DNA of 49,923 bases from Acidobacteria bacterium RIFCSPLOWO2_12_FULL_65_11 (GCA_001767495.1 MELA01000101.1:1-49923), one strand, 5' to 3'. Numbered from the stretch's first letter, positions 26,148 through 35,655 are shown. A program made the numbers and translations. The notes: generated by a model not told the origin, from the letters alone.

Positions 26148-29100
26148 AGCTCGCCGATATCAGCGTCAAGAATCCGGTTTTCGCGGTCATGCTGGGTGCG
26201 GCGCTCATCCTGTTGGGCGCGTTTTCGTACGAGGGGCTGGGGCTGGACCTCATGCCCAAGACCGACTCGGCGACCGTCAGCGTCGGCGTCAGCCTGCCCG
26301 GTGCCAGCGCCGAAGAGATCGAGACGCAAATCACCAAGCCGCTCGAAGACACGGTGAACACGATCAGCGGTATCGACGAGCTGCGGGCGACGTCGAGCCA
26401 AGGCAACTCGCGCGTGACGATCAACTTCACGGTGGAGCGCGAGATTGAAGCGGCCGTGCAGGACGTCCGCGACAAGGTCGCGCCGCTCTCCAACCGGTTC
26501 GGACGTGATGCCAGGCCGCCGGTCGTCACCAAGGCCGATCCGGACGCCGCGCCCATATTCATCTTTCAGGTGTACGGGCCGCGGGCGCCGAAGGAGCTGT
26601 CCGAGATCGCCGACAAGCAGATCAAGCAGGAGCTTGAGACCATCAAGGACGTCGCGTCGGTCAGCCTGTTCGGCAACCGCAATAGAGAGATCCAGCTGCT
26701 GCTGAACGCCGACCGGTTGAATGCCTACGGCCTGACGGTCGATCAGGTGCGCAACGCCGTCCAGCGGCAGAACGTTGAAGTGCCGGGCGGCACGTACATC
26801 ACCGGGCCGACCGAAGTCACCTTGCGCACGATGGGCCGCATCAGGACGGTCGACGACTTCAATCGAATCATCATCGCGTATCGCGAAGGCTCAGTCATCA
26901 CCTTCGCGGACGTGGGTCGCGTGGAGGACTCCATCGCGGAGATCCGCAACACGTCGCGGCTTGCGGTCGCTCCGGACATGACACCGGTGACGTCAATTTC
27001 GATGGCAATCCGCAAGCAGTCCGGCACCAATACGGTCGAGGTCGTGGATCGCGTGGTCGCCAGGATCGACGAGCTCAGGACGACCCTGCCGCCTGACATC
27101 ACCATCCAGCTCGGCAGCGACCAGTCACGGTTCATTCGGAAATCGTTCGAAGCCATCCAGCACCACCTTGTCTTTGGTGGCATCCTCGCCAGCCTTGTCG
27201 TCTTTCTGTTTATCCGTAACCTTCGCGTGACGCTCATCGCCGCGCTGGCGATTCCGGTGTCAATCATCGGCACGTTCACGGTCATGAAGGCGCTCGGGTT
27301 CACGCTCAACAACATGACGATGCTGGCGCTGTCACTGTGCACCGGCATCGTCATCGACGACGCCATCGTCGTCCTGGAGAACATCTTCCGGTACATCGAA
27401 GAGAAGGGCGTCACGCCCAAGGAGGCGGCCGCCGACGCGACGTCTGAAATCGGCCTCGCCGTGATGGCGACGACGCTGTCGCTCGTCGTCATCTTCGTGC
27501 CGGTGGCGTTCATGACCGGTCAGATCGGCCGCTACTTCTACAGCTTCGGCATCACGGCGGCGGCGGCCATTCTGATCTCGATGTTCGTGTCGTTCACCCT
27601 GACGCCGGCGCTGTGCGCGACGTGGCTCAAGAAAGAAGACACCAAGTCCGACCGCTCGACGACGAAGGCCAAAGGGTGGTACGCGGCCATCGACAAGATC
27701 TACGGCCGGATGCTGAATTGGTCGCTCGCTCACCGCCCCGTCATGGTCGGCATTGCCTGCACCGTCGTGGCGTCGGCCGTCTATCTGTATCCCCAGGTGG
27801 GCAAGGAGCTCGTCCCGGACGACGATCAAGGCGAGTTCACCGTCAGCGTCAGGCTGCCAACGGGCACGAGCTACGCGCGGACCGAACAGTTCGTCCAGCC
27901 CATCGAACAGGAAATGCTGGCGCTCAACTCGACGCCTGGGTGCAACGGCTGTGTCGACCGCATGCTCATTTCGACCAATGCGGGGTCCGCGAGCTACCAG
28001 GTCGTCATGACGCCGCTCGAAGAGCGGACCGTGTCGCAGCAGGATCTCATGCGTCAAACGAGGCAGATGCTCAGCAAGTACAAGAACGCGCGCTTGAGCG
28101 TCTCGGGCGCGACGCAGCTGTCCGGCGCGACCGGCGGGCGCGGCGGTGGCGGCAACAGCCTCAACATTCTGATTCAGGGGCCGGATATCGAGCAGCTCCA
28201 GCTATACACGACGTCGTTGATGGAGAAAATCCGCACGATTCCCGGCGTCGTGGACGCGGACACCTCCTTCGACCAGACGGAGCCGGAGTTGCGCGTCAAT
28301 GTCGATCGGGCGCGGGCCGCTGACCTGGGCGCTTCGATCGACACGCTCGCATCGAGCCTGCGGACGCTCATCGGCGGCGAGGAGGTGACGCAATTCAATG
28401 AGGGCGATCGGCAGTACGCCGTGTCACTGCGGCTCGACGAGCCGTTCCGCAATCCCGAGACGATGAACCAGCTGCTCGTTCCGGCTGGCGCCGGCCGGAC
28501 CATCAAGGTCAGCGACGTCGCCCAGCTGCGAGACGGCTACGGTCCGGCGGCCATCAACCGGTACAACCGTCAGCGTCAGATTTCAGTCAACGCCAACCTC
28601 GACGGCACCCGGCCGATCGGTGGCATCATCACGGCGGCGAACGAGAAGGTCGAAGAACTGCGCATGAAGGCCGGCTACCAGGCGGTGTTCGGAGGCACGG
28701 CCAGGACACTGGCCGAGGCATCGAACAACTTCGCGATCGCGATGGTGCTGGCGGTGGCGTTCATCTACATGGTGCTCGCCTCCCAGTTCAACAGCTTCGT
28801 GCACCCGCTCACGATCATGACGGCGCTGCCGCTCAGCCTCCCCGCCGGCCTGCTCGCGTTGATGGCGTTCGGCATGACGCTCAACGTCTACAGCGCGATC
28901 GGTCTGATGATGCTGTTCGGCATCGTCAAGAAGAACTCGATCCTGCAGGTCGACTACACCAACACCCTGCGGGCACGAGGCATGGAGCGGCACGCGGCGC
29001 TCATCGAAGCGAACCACACGCGGCTGCGGCCCATTCTGATGACCACGATCGCCATCGTGGCCGGCATGCTGCCGATCGCCTTCGGCAGGGGATCGGGCGC

Positions 29101-29296
29101 CGGGTCGCGCGCGTCGATGGCCGTCACCATCATCGGCGGGCAGATACTGTGTCTGCTGCTGACGCTGCTCGTCACGCCGGTCGTCTATTCTTACTTCGAC
29201 GACCTGCGGGAGTGGAGCCCGGCAGCGGCGGTGCGGAAGCTGCTCAAGGGGGGCCGCTCCCGCAAGCAGGAGCAGCACGTCGGCGCGGAGTTATAG
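26144..29296 (+). CDS. RND multidrug efflux transporter (AcrB/HAE1 family)
   Basis: A 1050-residue inner-membrane proton antiporter with 12 expected membrane helices and two large periplasmic loops. The N-terminus (KNPVFAVMLGAALILLGAF) is typical. In the helix-4 segment, GIVIDDAIVVLEN contains the paired aspartates of the proton relay (about residues 404-405). The helix-10/11 region shows LMMLFGIVKKNSILQVDYTN. The length and two-fold repeat fit HAE1 pumps. The substrate cannot be told. It begins at a GTG overlapping the adaptor's stop and needs an outer-membrane channel, for which the tolC gene 5.5 kb upstream is the obvious candidate. A short Lys/Arg tail ends it, followed by a strong hairpin. 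Confidence 0.96.
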   Translation: MKLADISVKNPVFAVMLGAALILLGAFSYEGLGLDLMPKTDSATVSVGVSLPGASAEEIETQITKPLEDTVNTISGIDELRATSSQGNSRVTINFTVEREIEAAVQDVRDKVAPLSNRFGRDARPPVVTKADPDAAPIFIFQVYGPRAPKELSEIADKQIKQELETIKDVASVSLFGNRNREIQLLLNADRLNAYGLTVDQVRNAVQRQNVEVPGGTYITGPTEVTLRTMGRIRTVDDFNRIIIAYREGSVITFADVGRVEDSIAEIRNTSRLAVAPDMTPVTSISMAIRKQSGTNTVEVVDRVVARIDELRTTLPPDITIQLGSDQSRFIRKSFEAIQHHLVFGGILASLVVFLFIRNLRVTLIAALAIPVSIIGTFTVMKALGFTLNNMTMLALSLCTGIVIDDAIVVLENIFRYIEEKGVTPKEAAADATSEIGLAVMATTLSLVVIFVPVAFMTGQIGRYFYSFGITAAAAILISMFVSFTLTPALCATWLKKEDTKSDRSTTKAKGWYAAIDKIYGRMLNWSLAHRPVMVGIACTVVASAVYLYPQVGKELVPDDDQGEFTVSVRLPTGTSYARTEQFVQPIEQEMLALNSTPGCNGCVDRMLISTNAGSASYQVVMTPLEERTVSQQDLMRQTRQMLSKYKNARLSVSGATQLSGATGGRGGGGNSLNILIQGPDIEQLQLYTTSLMEKIRTIPGVVDADTSFDQTEPELRVNVDRARAADLGASIDTLASSLRTLIGGEEVTQFNEGDRQYAVSLRLDEPFRNPETMNQLLVPAGAGRTIKVSDVAQLRDGYGPAAINRYNRQRQISVNANLDGTRPIGGIITAANEKVEELRMKAGYQAVFGGTARTLAEASNNFAIAMVLAVAFIYMVLASQFNSFVHPLTIMTALPLSLPAGLLALMAFGMTLNVYSAIGLMMLFGIVKKNSILQVDYTNTLRARGMERHAALIEANHTRLRPILMTTIAIVAGMLPIAFGRGSGAGSRASMAVTIIGGQILCLLLTLLVTPVVYSYFDDLREWSPAAAVRKLLKGGRSRKQEQHVGAEL

Positions 29297-29309
29297 GGCT
29301 TTTCATTAA

Positions 29310-29342
29310 GGGCGGGCGACCTTCTGTGGAGGTGGCCCGCCC
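29310..29342. repeat. Hairpin at the end of the efflux cluster
   Basis: GGGCGGGC (29310-29317) pairs perfectly with GCCCGCCC (29335-29342), with an inner ACCT/AGGT pairing. It lies in the gap between the convergent RND gene and folK. No U-run follows on either strand, so it may work in 3'-end stabilisation or Rho-assisted termination rather than as an intrinsic terminator. Its GC-rich style resembles the first hairpin after groES. Confidence 0.55.
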
Positions 29343-29371
29343 CGACTCAGCCAGTCTACCCAGTCCCCAGA

Positions 29372-29830
29372 TCACCGAATTACCAGAGTCAGCAGCTGTC
29401 CAACGGTCTTTCCAGTCACCGGATCGATCATGTCCGATGCGATCTCGGCGAGCGGTTCGAGGACGAAGCGGCGCTCGCGGAACCTCGGATGAGGGACGAC
29501 AAGGTCGGGCTCGTCGATCACGGATGCTCCAAACAGCACCAGATCCAGGTCGAGCGTTCGCGGCGCGTTCTGAAAGGCGCGCTCGCGCCCGCATTCGCGC
29601 TCCACGGCCAGCAGTGTTGACAACAGGGCGCGCGCCGGCAACGCCGTTGCTCCGACGAGAGCGGCGTTGAGGAACAGGGCCTGCGGCCCCGGCGTGCCGA
29701 CGGGTACAGTCTCGTAGAATCGGGAGACGCGGAGATTGTCGATCGGAACCCGCAGTCGGGACACGGCGTGGTGAAGGTGGGCTGCGCGATCGCCGACGTT
29801 ACTGCCGAGCGCGATGGCGACGCTGACCAA
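29372..29830 (-). CDS. folK: 2-amino-4-hydroxy-6-hydroxymethyldihydropteridine pyrophosphokinase
   Basis: A 152-residue HPPK that transfers pyrophosphate from ATP to the pterin in folate synthesis. Visible blocks are VAIALGSNVGDR at the N-terminus, FYETVPVGTPGPQALFLNAA, RTLDLDLVLFG with the two metal-binding aspartates, and LVVPHPRFRERRFVLEPLAE. The length is standard. The TTG start (29830-29828) directly abuts the TAG stop of the upstream DksA-like gene (TAGTTG), which implies translational coupling. folP and folB are not nearby. Confidence 0.95.
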   Translation of the reverse strand: MVSVAIALGSNVGDRAAHLHHAVSRLRVPIDNLRVSRFYETVPVGTPGPQALFLNAALVGATALPARALLSTLLAVERECGRERAFQNAPRTLDLDLVLFGASVIDEPDLVVPHPRFRERRFVLEPLAEIASDMIDPVTGKTVGQLLTLVIR

Positions 29831-30217
29831 CTACGCGTTCTGCTTTTCCTTGCAGGTGATACACACCCGCGTCCAGGGGATCGCCTTGAGACGCGCTTCG
29901 GCGATCGGCTCGGCGCAGTCCCGACACACGCCGTAGGTTCCCTTGTCGATGCGCGACAGCGCCTCTTCGATCGCCTGGAGGATCTTGGCGTCGGTCTGCT
30001 TCAGCTTCAGCTGAATGTGCACTTCGTTGTTGCCGCTCGCCTGGTCCGCCATGTCGCCCTGGCGCGTGTTGTTCTCCATCGAGGCCTGCAGGGGCTTGAT
30101 GCCCCCCGCCTCGACGATCTCGTCGCGCTTTCTGAGGAGCGCGTCTTTGTAGCTCTGCACGTCCATGTCGATCGAGGCTCCCTCTCCCTGCGTAGCCTTC
30201 TCTGCGTAACGTGACAT
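29831..30217 (-). CDS. DksA/TraR-family zinc-finger transcription factor
   Basis: A 128-residue protein with DksA layout: an N-terminal coiled coil (about 20-90), then a C4 zinc finger with Cys98, Cys101, Cys119 and Cys122 (GVCRDC...VCITC). The coiled-coil tip carries DMADQA (Asp55, Asp58, Ala60), matching the DxxDxA motif that DksA uses to reach the RNA polymerase active site with ppGpp. It therefore likely binds polymerase through the secondary channel and is a functional DksA rather than a degenerate TraR. It lies directly upstream of folK (abutting) and 10 bases downstream of the purine permease stop. Confidence 0.9.
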   Translation of the reverse strand: MSRYAEKATQGEGASIDMDVQSYKDALLRKRDEIVEAGGIKPLQASMENNTRQGDMADQASGNNEVHIQLKLKQTDAKILQAIEEALSRIDKGTYGVCRDCAEPIAEARLKAIPWTRVCITCKEKQNA

Positions 30218-30227
30218 CTTAGCATCC

Positions 30228-31562
30228 TCACCGCAGGAACATGTAACGGAGGAGAAACAGTAGCGCGAAGACGTACATCAACGGGTGGACCTCGCGGCCA
30301 CGACCCGAGGCGAGCTTCATGACCGCGTAGGCGAGGACACCGAACGCGATGCCTTCGGTGATGCTGACGGTGAGCGGCATCATGATCAGAGTGAGAAACG
30401 CCGGCACCGACTCGGTCGGATCCTCCCACGCGACGTGCCGGAGGCTCCCCATCATCAGCGTACCCACCAACACGAGCGGCGCCGCAATGACGGGATAGAG
30501 CGTCGAGCCGCCCGTCTGGTAGCCGCCGCCGATCATGCGCACGATCGGATAGAACAACAGCGACAGCAGAAAAAGCGCCGCGGTCACGAGGCTCGCAAGT
30601 CCCGTGCGCCCGCCCACGGCCACCCCGGCGCTGCTTTCGACGTACGCCGTCACGGTCGAGGTGCCGAGGACCGCGCCGGCCACGGTGCCGATAGCGTCAG
30701 CGAGGAGGGCTTGCCGTGCGCGCGGCAGCGTGCCGTCGCGCATCAACCCGGCCTGCCCGCCGATGGCCACCAGCGTCCCCACCGAATCGAACAACGCGAG
30801 AAAAAAGAACACCAACACGATCGCCGCCATGCCCGGCGCCAACGCCCCGGCCACGTCGAGCTGCAGCAGCGTCGGCAGAAGCGAGGGCGGACGGCCGGCG
30901 ATCCCCTGATACTGCACCAGGCCGAGCGCCCATCCGACGGCCGCGCTCGCCAGGATGCCCCACAACATCGCGCCGGGGACGCGCCGCGCCATGAGGATGG
31001 CGGTCAGCGTAAGGGCGCCCACGGCCAGTAACACCGGAGGACTGTGCAGGTTGCCCAGCGTGACGAGCGTGCCGGGCGCGGCCACGATCAGGCCGGCCCA
31101 CTGCAGGCCGACCATCGCGATGAGCAGTCCGATGCCGGCGGCCATGGCGTGCTTGATGGCGGCCGGAATTGCGGTGATTAACCGCTCGCGCAGGCCGATA
31201 CCAGCCGTGAGCACGAACACGATGCCGGCGATCGCCACCGCGCCGAGCGCCACGCGCCACGGCACCTGCATGCCAATGACGACCGAGTAGGCGAAGAAGA
31301 AATTGTGGCCCATCGCGGGTGCGACCGCGATGGGATAGTTCGCCAGCCAGGCCATCAGCGCGGTGGCGAATGCCGTCGAAAGGCACGTAGCCGTCAGGAC
31401 GGCGCCAAAGTCCATCCCGGCCGCGCTGAGGACGGCCGGCTGGACAAAAATAATATAGGCCATCGTCAGGAAGGTAGTGGCGCCAGCGAGCGCCTCGGTC
31501 CTGACGGTCGTGCCGTGCGCGGTGAGCTCGAATCGGGCGTCAAGGACGTCAGTCAGAGCCAT
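30228..31562 (-). CDS. NCS2-family purine permease (AzgA/GhxP-like)
   Basis: A 444-residue inner-membrane transporter with about 13-14 membrane segments. The sequence after the start (ALTDVLDARFELTAHGTTVR) and AGATTFLTMAYIIFVQPAVLS are hallmarks of the AzgA-like adenine/guanine/hypoxanthine group. GHNFFFAYSV and ESSAGVAVGGRTGL are the substrate-site motifs, and LPRARQALLADAIGTVAGA lies before the latter. It probably imports nucleobases with protons. Start: GTG 31571 or ATG 31562; the ATG is preceded by GGTGG at suitable distance and is chosen. Membrane topology was judged by hydrophobicity only. The dksA-like gene follows after 10 bases. Confidence 0.88.
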   Translation of the reverse strand: MALTDVLDARFELTAHGTTVRTEALAGATTFLTMAYIIFVQPAVLSAAGMDFGAVLTATCLSTAFATALMAWLANYPIAVAPAMGHNFFFAYSVVIGMQVPWRVALGAVAIAGIVFVLTAGIGLRERLITAIPAAIKHAMAAGIGLLIAMVGLQWAGLIVAAPGTLVTLGNLHSPPVLLAVGALTLTAILMARRVPGAMLWGILASAAVGWALGLVQYQGIAGRPPSLLPTLLQLDVAGALAPGMAAIVLVFFFLALFDSVGTLVAIGGQAGLMRDGTLPRARQALLADAIGTVAGAVLGTSTVTAYVESSAGVAVGGRTGLASLVTAALFLLSLLFYPIVRMIGGGYQTGGSTLYPVIAAPLVLVGTLMMGSLRHVAWEDPTESVPAFLTLIMMPLTVSITEGIAFGVLAYAVMKLASGRGREVHPLMYVFALLFLLRYMFLR

Positions 31563-31607
31563 CGAAGCCACCGCGGTAGAAACAGACTCCCCGTCCCCTC
31601 TTTCAGG

Positions 31608-34145
31608 TCATTCCGCGCGGAGCGTCGCGAGCGGCTTGTGCTTGAGCACGTCGAGACTGGACAGCACGCCAATCGCCGCGACGAGCAGCGCCGTGAGCAC
31701 GACACCGGCCGCGTGCTCGCCGACAAACACACGCCATGGGATGTCGAGGGCATATCGGCTCACGCCCCACGTCAGGGCGACGGCGCCGATCGACCCGATG
31801 AGCCCCGCGAGCGATCCCAGCACGCCGTACTCAAACAGCAGCATGCGGGCGATGGTCCGGGTGGTGGCCCCGAGCGTCTTGAACACGGCCGCCTCGTAGA
31901 CGCGCTGGTACTTGGTCATCGCCACCGCGCCGATCAGAATCAGCGCGCCACTGAAGAGCACCAGCCCCCCGACCACCGTGATGGCCAGCGTCACTTGGTT
32001 CATCACGACACGCAGCGAATCGAGAATTTCGTGGAAATCGATGACGGACACATTGGGAAACTGCGTCACGAGATCGTGCTGGAAGCGCGCGCGCGCCGCC
32101 GGGTCGCTGGGTCCCTTGAGGGGCGCCACGTAGGTCTGCGGCATCTCAGCGAACGGGCCTGGCCGGAAGACGAACATGAAGCCGCCGTTGCGCGAATCGC
32201 GCCACTCCACGTTCCGGATGCTCGTCACCTTGGCGCTGACGGCGACACCGAGAATATCGAATCGCACCGTGTCGCCCACGTCGATCGCGAAGCGGTCGTG
32301 GAGACCCTGCTCCACGGAGACCTCGAGGTCGCTCGACGGACCGCTCCAGAACTCGCCATCGGTGACGCGCTCGTTCGCTTCGAGGTGATCGCGATAGGTG
32401 ATCGTGTACTCCCGCCCCAAGCCGCCGCCCCGTTCGCGCACCGCCTGCACGCCGTCGAGGTTCGTCCGGCGTCCGGCCACAGCCACCACGCGGGCTCTGA
32501 GCACCGGGATCACCTGCGAGGCTTCGGCGCCGACCGCCGGATCCGCCAGAAACGCCCGCACGCCGTCGACCTGCGTCTGCTGGATGTCGAGCAGAAACAT
32601 ATCCGGCTGGTTCTCGGCCATCTGCACCGAAAACTCGTCGAGCAGGCTGGCCTGCAGCGACCGGATGCCCACGATGAAAAAGGCGCCCAGACCGACGGCC
32701 AGCAGGATGACCCGCGTCTGGTTGCCGGGCCGCGACAGATGCAGGACGGCGTGGCGCAGCGGAAACGATCGCGACTGCGCGAGCGGTCTGACGAGCGCCA
32801 CGAGTCCTTGCCCCGCGAGATGGAGGGCGAGCGCAAGACCGGCAAAGCCCGCGCAGACGACCACGCCGATGCGGAGAGACGAAGCCTGCCAGACCGTGAC
32901 GGCCAAGAGCGTCGCGGCTACGAGAACAATCGCCGCCATGCCGACCCAGTCGCGAGCGTGCCTCGTCGACTCGTCGCGTAGCAGCAGCGAGGGCTTGATG
33001 AACCGCACGTGCAAGAGCGGCACGACGGAGAACAGCAGCGACACCAGCACGCCGATGGCCACGCCCTGCGTCGCCGCGCTCCAGGTCACGCCGTAGTGGG
33101 CGTCCGCGAGGATCGACGACGAAGATCCCAGCGCGAGCGGAATCGCGCCCACCGCGGCCTGCGCGATCAAGACGCCGAGCAGGCTCCCGGCGAGTCCCAG
33201 CGCCATCACCTGGACGATGTAGATCGTCATGATCTCGCGGCTGCGCGCCCCGAGGCACTTCAGCACCGCGATGCTGCGAATCTTCTGCTGGATGAATACT
33301 CTCGTCACGCTCGACACCGCGATGCCGCCGAGGATCACGATGATGAGACCGACGAGGCTCAGGTAGTTCTCGGCCCGCTCGAAGTTTCGTCCGATCTGGT
33401 CCTCGGTCGATCGATACGAGCGGGCGTTCGCGAATTCCGGCCGGAGATCGGCGCGGAGCGTGTCGGTGAGGGATTGCACGCCCTCGTCGGGCACCTGCAC
33501 CAGGATCTGGTGTGTCGCGCGGCTCCCGATCCCGAGCAGGCCAGTGGACGGCAGGTCGTCGAAATCCACGATCACGCGCGGGCCGAGGCTGAACTGTCCC
33601 ATCCCACGTCCTGGCTCGCTAATCACCACGCCGCGAATCGTAAAGTCCGCCTGGCCAATGGTGATCGCGTCGCCCACCTTGACGCCGAGCGTCGTGAGCA
33701 GCTCGGGGCGAACGATCGCGCCGTGGTCTTTCAGGAGCGCGTGCGAATAGGTCTGCCCGCCTTCGAGACCGACGCTGCCGTACAGCGGGAAGGCGGCCTG
33801 CACCGCCCGCAGCTCGACCATGCGTGCGACTGGACGCGACGGGTCGGCCGGCCGTGTCATCGTCGGTGTCTGAATCGACTCGGTGCGGGCGATGGCCCCG
33901 GCCTCGGCCAGCCGCCGATCGAGGATCTCGCGGGCCGTCGGCGTCCAGTCGCGGTTAGTGGTGACGATGACATCAGCCGCAATCAGCGCCTTGGCCTGGG
34001 TACCGAAGACCGCGCGGACGTCCTGAATCACGGACCGGAGCGCGACGATCGCCGCCACACCAACCGCGATGCAGACAAAGAAGAACAGCAGCCGCCGCCA
34101 GGCCGCGCGCGTCTCTCGCACCGCCATCCGCAGGACGAACATCAT
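31608..34145 (-). CDS. ABC transporter permease, YbbP-like
   Basis: An 845-residue permease with about ten membrane segments. An N-terminal MacB_PCD region (after AWRRLLFFFVCIAVGVAAIV) is followed by a first FtsX block (LVGLIIVILGGIAVSSVTRV, VLKCLGARSREI), central membrane segments, a second periplasmic domain and a second FtsX block (VVGGLVLFSGALILIGAVAM, VFKTLGATTRTIARM). This doubled FtsX layout and length match E. coli YbbP. It overlaps the ATPase gene by four bases (ATGA) and is part of a tesA-ybbA-ybbP unit. The substrate is unknown; the class includes lipoprotein or lipid export systems. Confidence 0.9.
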   Translation of the reverse strand: MMFVLRMAVRETRAAWRRLLFFFVCIAVGVAAIVALRSVIQDVRAVFGTQAKALIAADVIVTTNRDWTPTAREILDRRLAEAGAIARTESIQTPTMTRPADPSRPVARMVELRAVQAAFPLYGSVGLEGGQTYSHALLKDHGAIVRPELLTTLGVKVGDAITIGQADFTIRGVVISEPGRGMGQFSLGPRVIVDFDDLPSTGLLGIGSRATHQILVQVPDEGVQSLTDTLRADLRPEFANARSYRSTEDQIGRNFERAENYLSLVGLIIVILGGIAVSSVTRVFIQQKIRSIAVLKCLGARSREIMTIYIVQVMALGLAGSLLGVLIAQAAVGAIPLALGSSSSILADAHYGVTWSAATQGVAIGVLVSLLFSVVPLLHVRFIKPSLLLRDESTRHARDWVGMAAIVLVAATLLAVTVWQASSLRIGVVVCAGFAGLALALHLAGQGLVALVRPLAQSRSFPLRHAVLHLSRPGNQTRVILLAVGLGAFFIVGIRSLQASLLDEFSVQMAENQPDMFLLDIQQTQVDGVRAFLADPAVGAEASQVIPVLRARVVAVAGRRTNLDGVQAVRERGGGLGREYTITYRDHLEANERVTDGEFWSGPSSDLEVSVEQGLHDRFAIDVGDTVRFDILGVAVSAKVTSIRNVEWRDSRNGGFMFVFRPGPFAEMPQTYVAPLKGPSDPAARARFQHDLVTQFPNVSVIDFHEILDSLRVVMNQVTLAITVVGGLVLFSGALILIGAVAMTKYQRVYEAAVFKTLGATTRTIARMLLFEYGVLGSLAGLIGSIGAVALTWGVSRYALDIPWRVFVGEHAAGVVLTALLVAAIGVLSSLDVLKHKPLATLRAE

Positions 34146-34807
34146 GTACGCTCCACCACGCGGCCGTCTCTGAAGATCAGCCGCACATCCGCTGCCGCCG
34201 CCACGTCGGCGTCATGCGTCACGAGGACCATCGTCGTGCCACGCGCCCGGTGGATCTCGCGCAGCAGTTCCATTATGTGCCTACCCGTCGCGGTGTCGAG
34301 GTTACCCGTTGGCTCGTCGGCCAGCACGATCGGCGGATCGTTGGCCAGCGCGCGTGCCAGCGCGACCCGCTGCTGTTCCCCACCCGAGAGTTGCGACGGG
34401 TAGTGATGCGACCGGCCGGTCAAGCCGACTTCCTCGAGGAGCGCCTTCGCGCGCGTGCCGGCGTCGGCCATCCGGGCAATCTCCATCGGTACCGCGACAT
34501 TCTCGAACGCGGTGAGCGACGGAATCAGGTGAAAGAACTGGAACACAAAGCCAATCTTCTCGCCGCGCAGCTTGGCCAGTGCGTCCTCGTCGAGCCGCGT
34601 CACATCGACGCCGTCGATAATCACGCTGCCCGACGTCGGCGCGTCGAGGCCGGCAATCAGGCCGAGCAGCGTCGACTTGCCGCTGCCTGAAGGCCCGACA
34701 ACGGCCACGAACTGTCCGCGGGGAATCGCAAGAGTCAGCGAATGAAGAATGGTGAGCGGCTCGGTCCCACTCGTGACTGTTTTCGAGATCTCACGCAGCT
34801 CGATCAT
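34142..34807 (-). CDS. ABC transporter ATP-binding protein, YbbA-like
   Basis: A 221-residue ATPase with Walker [10 protein letters not shown], a Q-loop in IGFVFQFFHLI, signature LSGGEQQR, Walker [13 protein letters not shown] and the switch His in VLVTHDAD. The ATG at 34807 (MIELREISKTVTSG) is preferred over a frame reaching 34870. Its start overlaps the tesA stop by four bases and its stop overlaps the permease start by four bases, so the three genes form one tightly coupled unit. The same three functions are neighbours in E. coli (tesA, ybbA, ybbP), which supports the assignment. Confidence 0.92.
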   Translation of the reverse strand: MIELREISKTVTSGTEPLTILHSLTLAIPRGQFVAVVGPSGSGKSTLLGLIAGLDAPTSGSVIIDGVDVTRLDEDALAKLRGEKIGFVFQFFHLIPSLTAFENVAVPMEIARMADAGTRAKALLEEVGLTGRSHHYPSQLSGGEQQRVALARALANDPPIVLADEPTGNLDTATGRHIMELLREIHRARGTTMVLVTHDADVAAAADVRLIFRDGRVVERT

Positions 34808-35607
34808 GATCCGGGGGCACCTCCCCCTCGGACCGTCTGCCGATCGAGAACCGGCTCGAGCACGGCCCACACATTGTCCGCGACAATACGGGCGCCGGCC
34901 ACCGTGGGATGAATGCCGTCCTGTTGGTTTAAGGTTGGATCGCCAGCGACGCCTTGCAGCAGGAACGGGATGAGGCGCAGCCGATACTGCTTGGCCAGCA
35001 CCGGATACACCGCGCGAAACTCCGCCGTGTACTGCTGACCGAAGTTGGGCGGCGCCTCCATGCCGGCCAGAATCACGGTAATAGCGCGCGCCTGTGCCCG
35101 CTCGATAATCGTCGAGAGATTTCGCTTCAGCTCCTCGGGCGGCAGGCCGCGCAGGGCGTCATTGCCGCCCAGCGCCACGATCAGAACGCGCACGTTGCCG
35201 TCGAGCGCCGACCTCAGCCGCGTCAACCCACCTGCTGACGTATCCCCCGACACGCCGGCGTTGACGACGTGGTACTTGAGGCCTTTGGTCTTGAGGCGCT
35301 CTTGAAGCACTGAGGGAAATGAATCGGCGACCGTGGGAAGGCCGAGGCCCGCCGTCAGAGAGTCACCCAGAACGACGATGCGCCCCTCCGAAGGGTCCGG
35401 GGCCGGCCCTTCGGTCGGGCTCGGCAACGCCTCGTCTACGGCGGGCGGCGGCGCGGTGGACGTGTCGAGGGGCGGTACGGACGCTGAACGCTCCGAGGGA
35501 GAGCCGCACGCGAGCGACGCAGCCATGACAACGCATGCGATAAGGCACACACGAAGACTACCGGGCCGCTCGCGCCACATCGTTGAGATTACGTCGGTCG
35601 GTCGCAT
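34804..35607 (-). CDS. tesA: TesA-like GDSL/SGNH esterase, probable lipoprotein
   Basis: A 267-residue exported hydrolase. A hydrophobic stretch ends in MAASLACGS, so Cys34 is a probable lipidation site. A Pro/Ser/Thr-rich linker runs to about residue 75. The SGNH core follows: VLGDSLTAGLG (nucleophile Ser83), NAGVSGDTSAGG (oxyanion Gly), ALGGNDALRG (Asn) and DGIHPTVAG (catalytic Asp/His). TesA (lysophospholipase L1/thioesterase I/arylesterase) acts in the periplasm on acyl esters. An internal ATG at 35577 (MWRERPG) is a more usual start for a signal peptide. It leads the tesA-ybbA-ybbP unit, suggesting a shared lipid- or envelope-related role. Confidence 0.9.
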   Translation of the reverse strand: MRPTDVISTMWRERPGSLRVCLIACVVMAASLACGSPSERSASVPPLDTSTAPPPAVDEALPSPTEGPAPDPSEGRIVVLGDSLTAGLGLPTVADSFPSVLQERLKTKGLKYHVVNAGVSGDTSAGGLTRLRSALDGNVRVLIVALGGNDALRGLPPEELKRNLSTIIERAQARAITVILAGMEAPPNFGQQYTAEFRAVYPVLAKQYRLRLIPFLLQGVAGDPTLNQQDGIHPTVAGARIVADNVWAVLEPVLDRQTVRGGGAPGS

Positions 35608-35630
35608 TATGTTCCGCCCTTTGCTCTTCG

Positions 35631-35655
35631 AGCTTCGACCAGGCTCGCCGAAGCT
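35631..35655. repeat. REP-like palindrome
   Basis: AGCTTCG (35631-35637) pairs perfectly with CGAAGCT (35649-35655) around an 11-base loop (ACCAGGCTCGC). The arm and loop edge CTTCGACCA recur, reverse-complemented, in the palindrome at 150-189. It lies in the divergent tesA/pgi gap. Confidence 0.5.
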
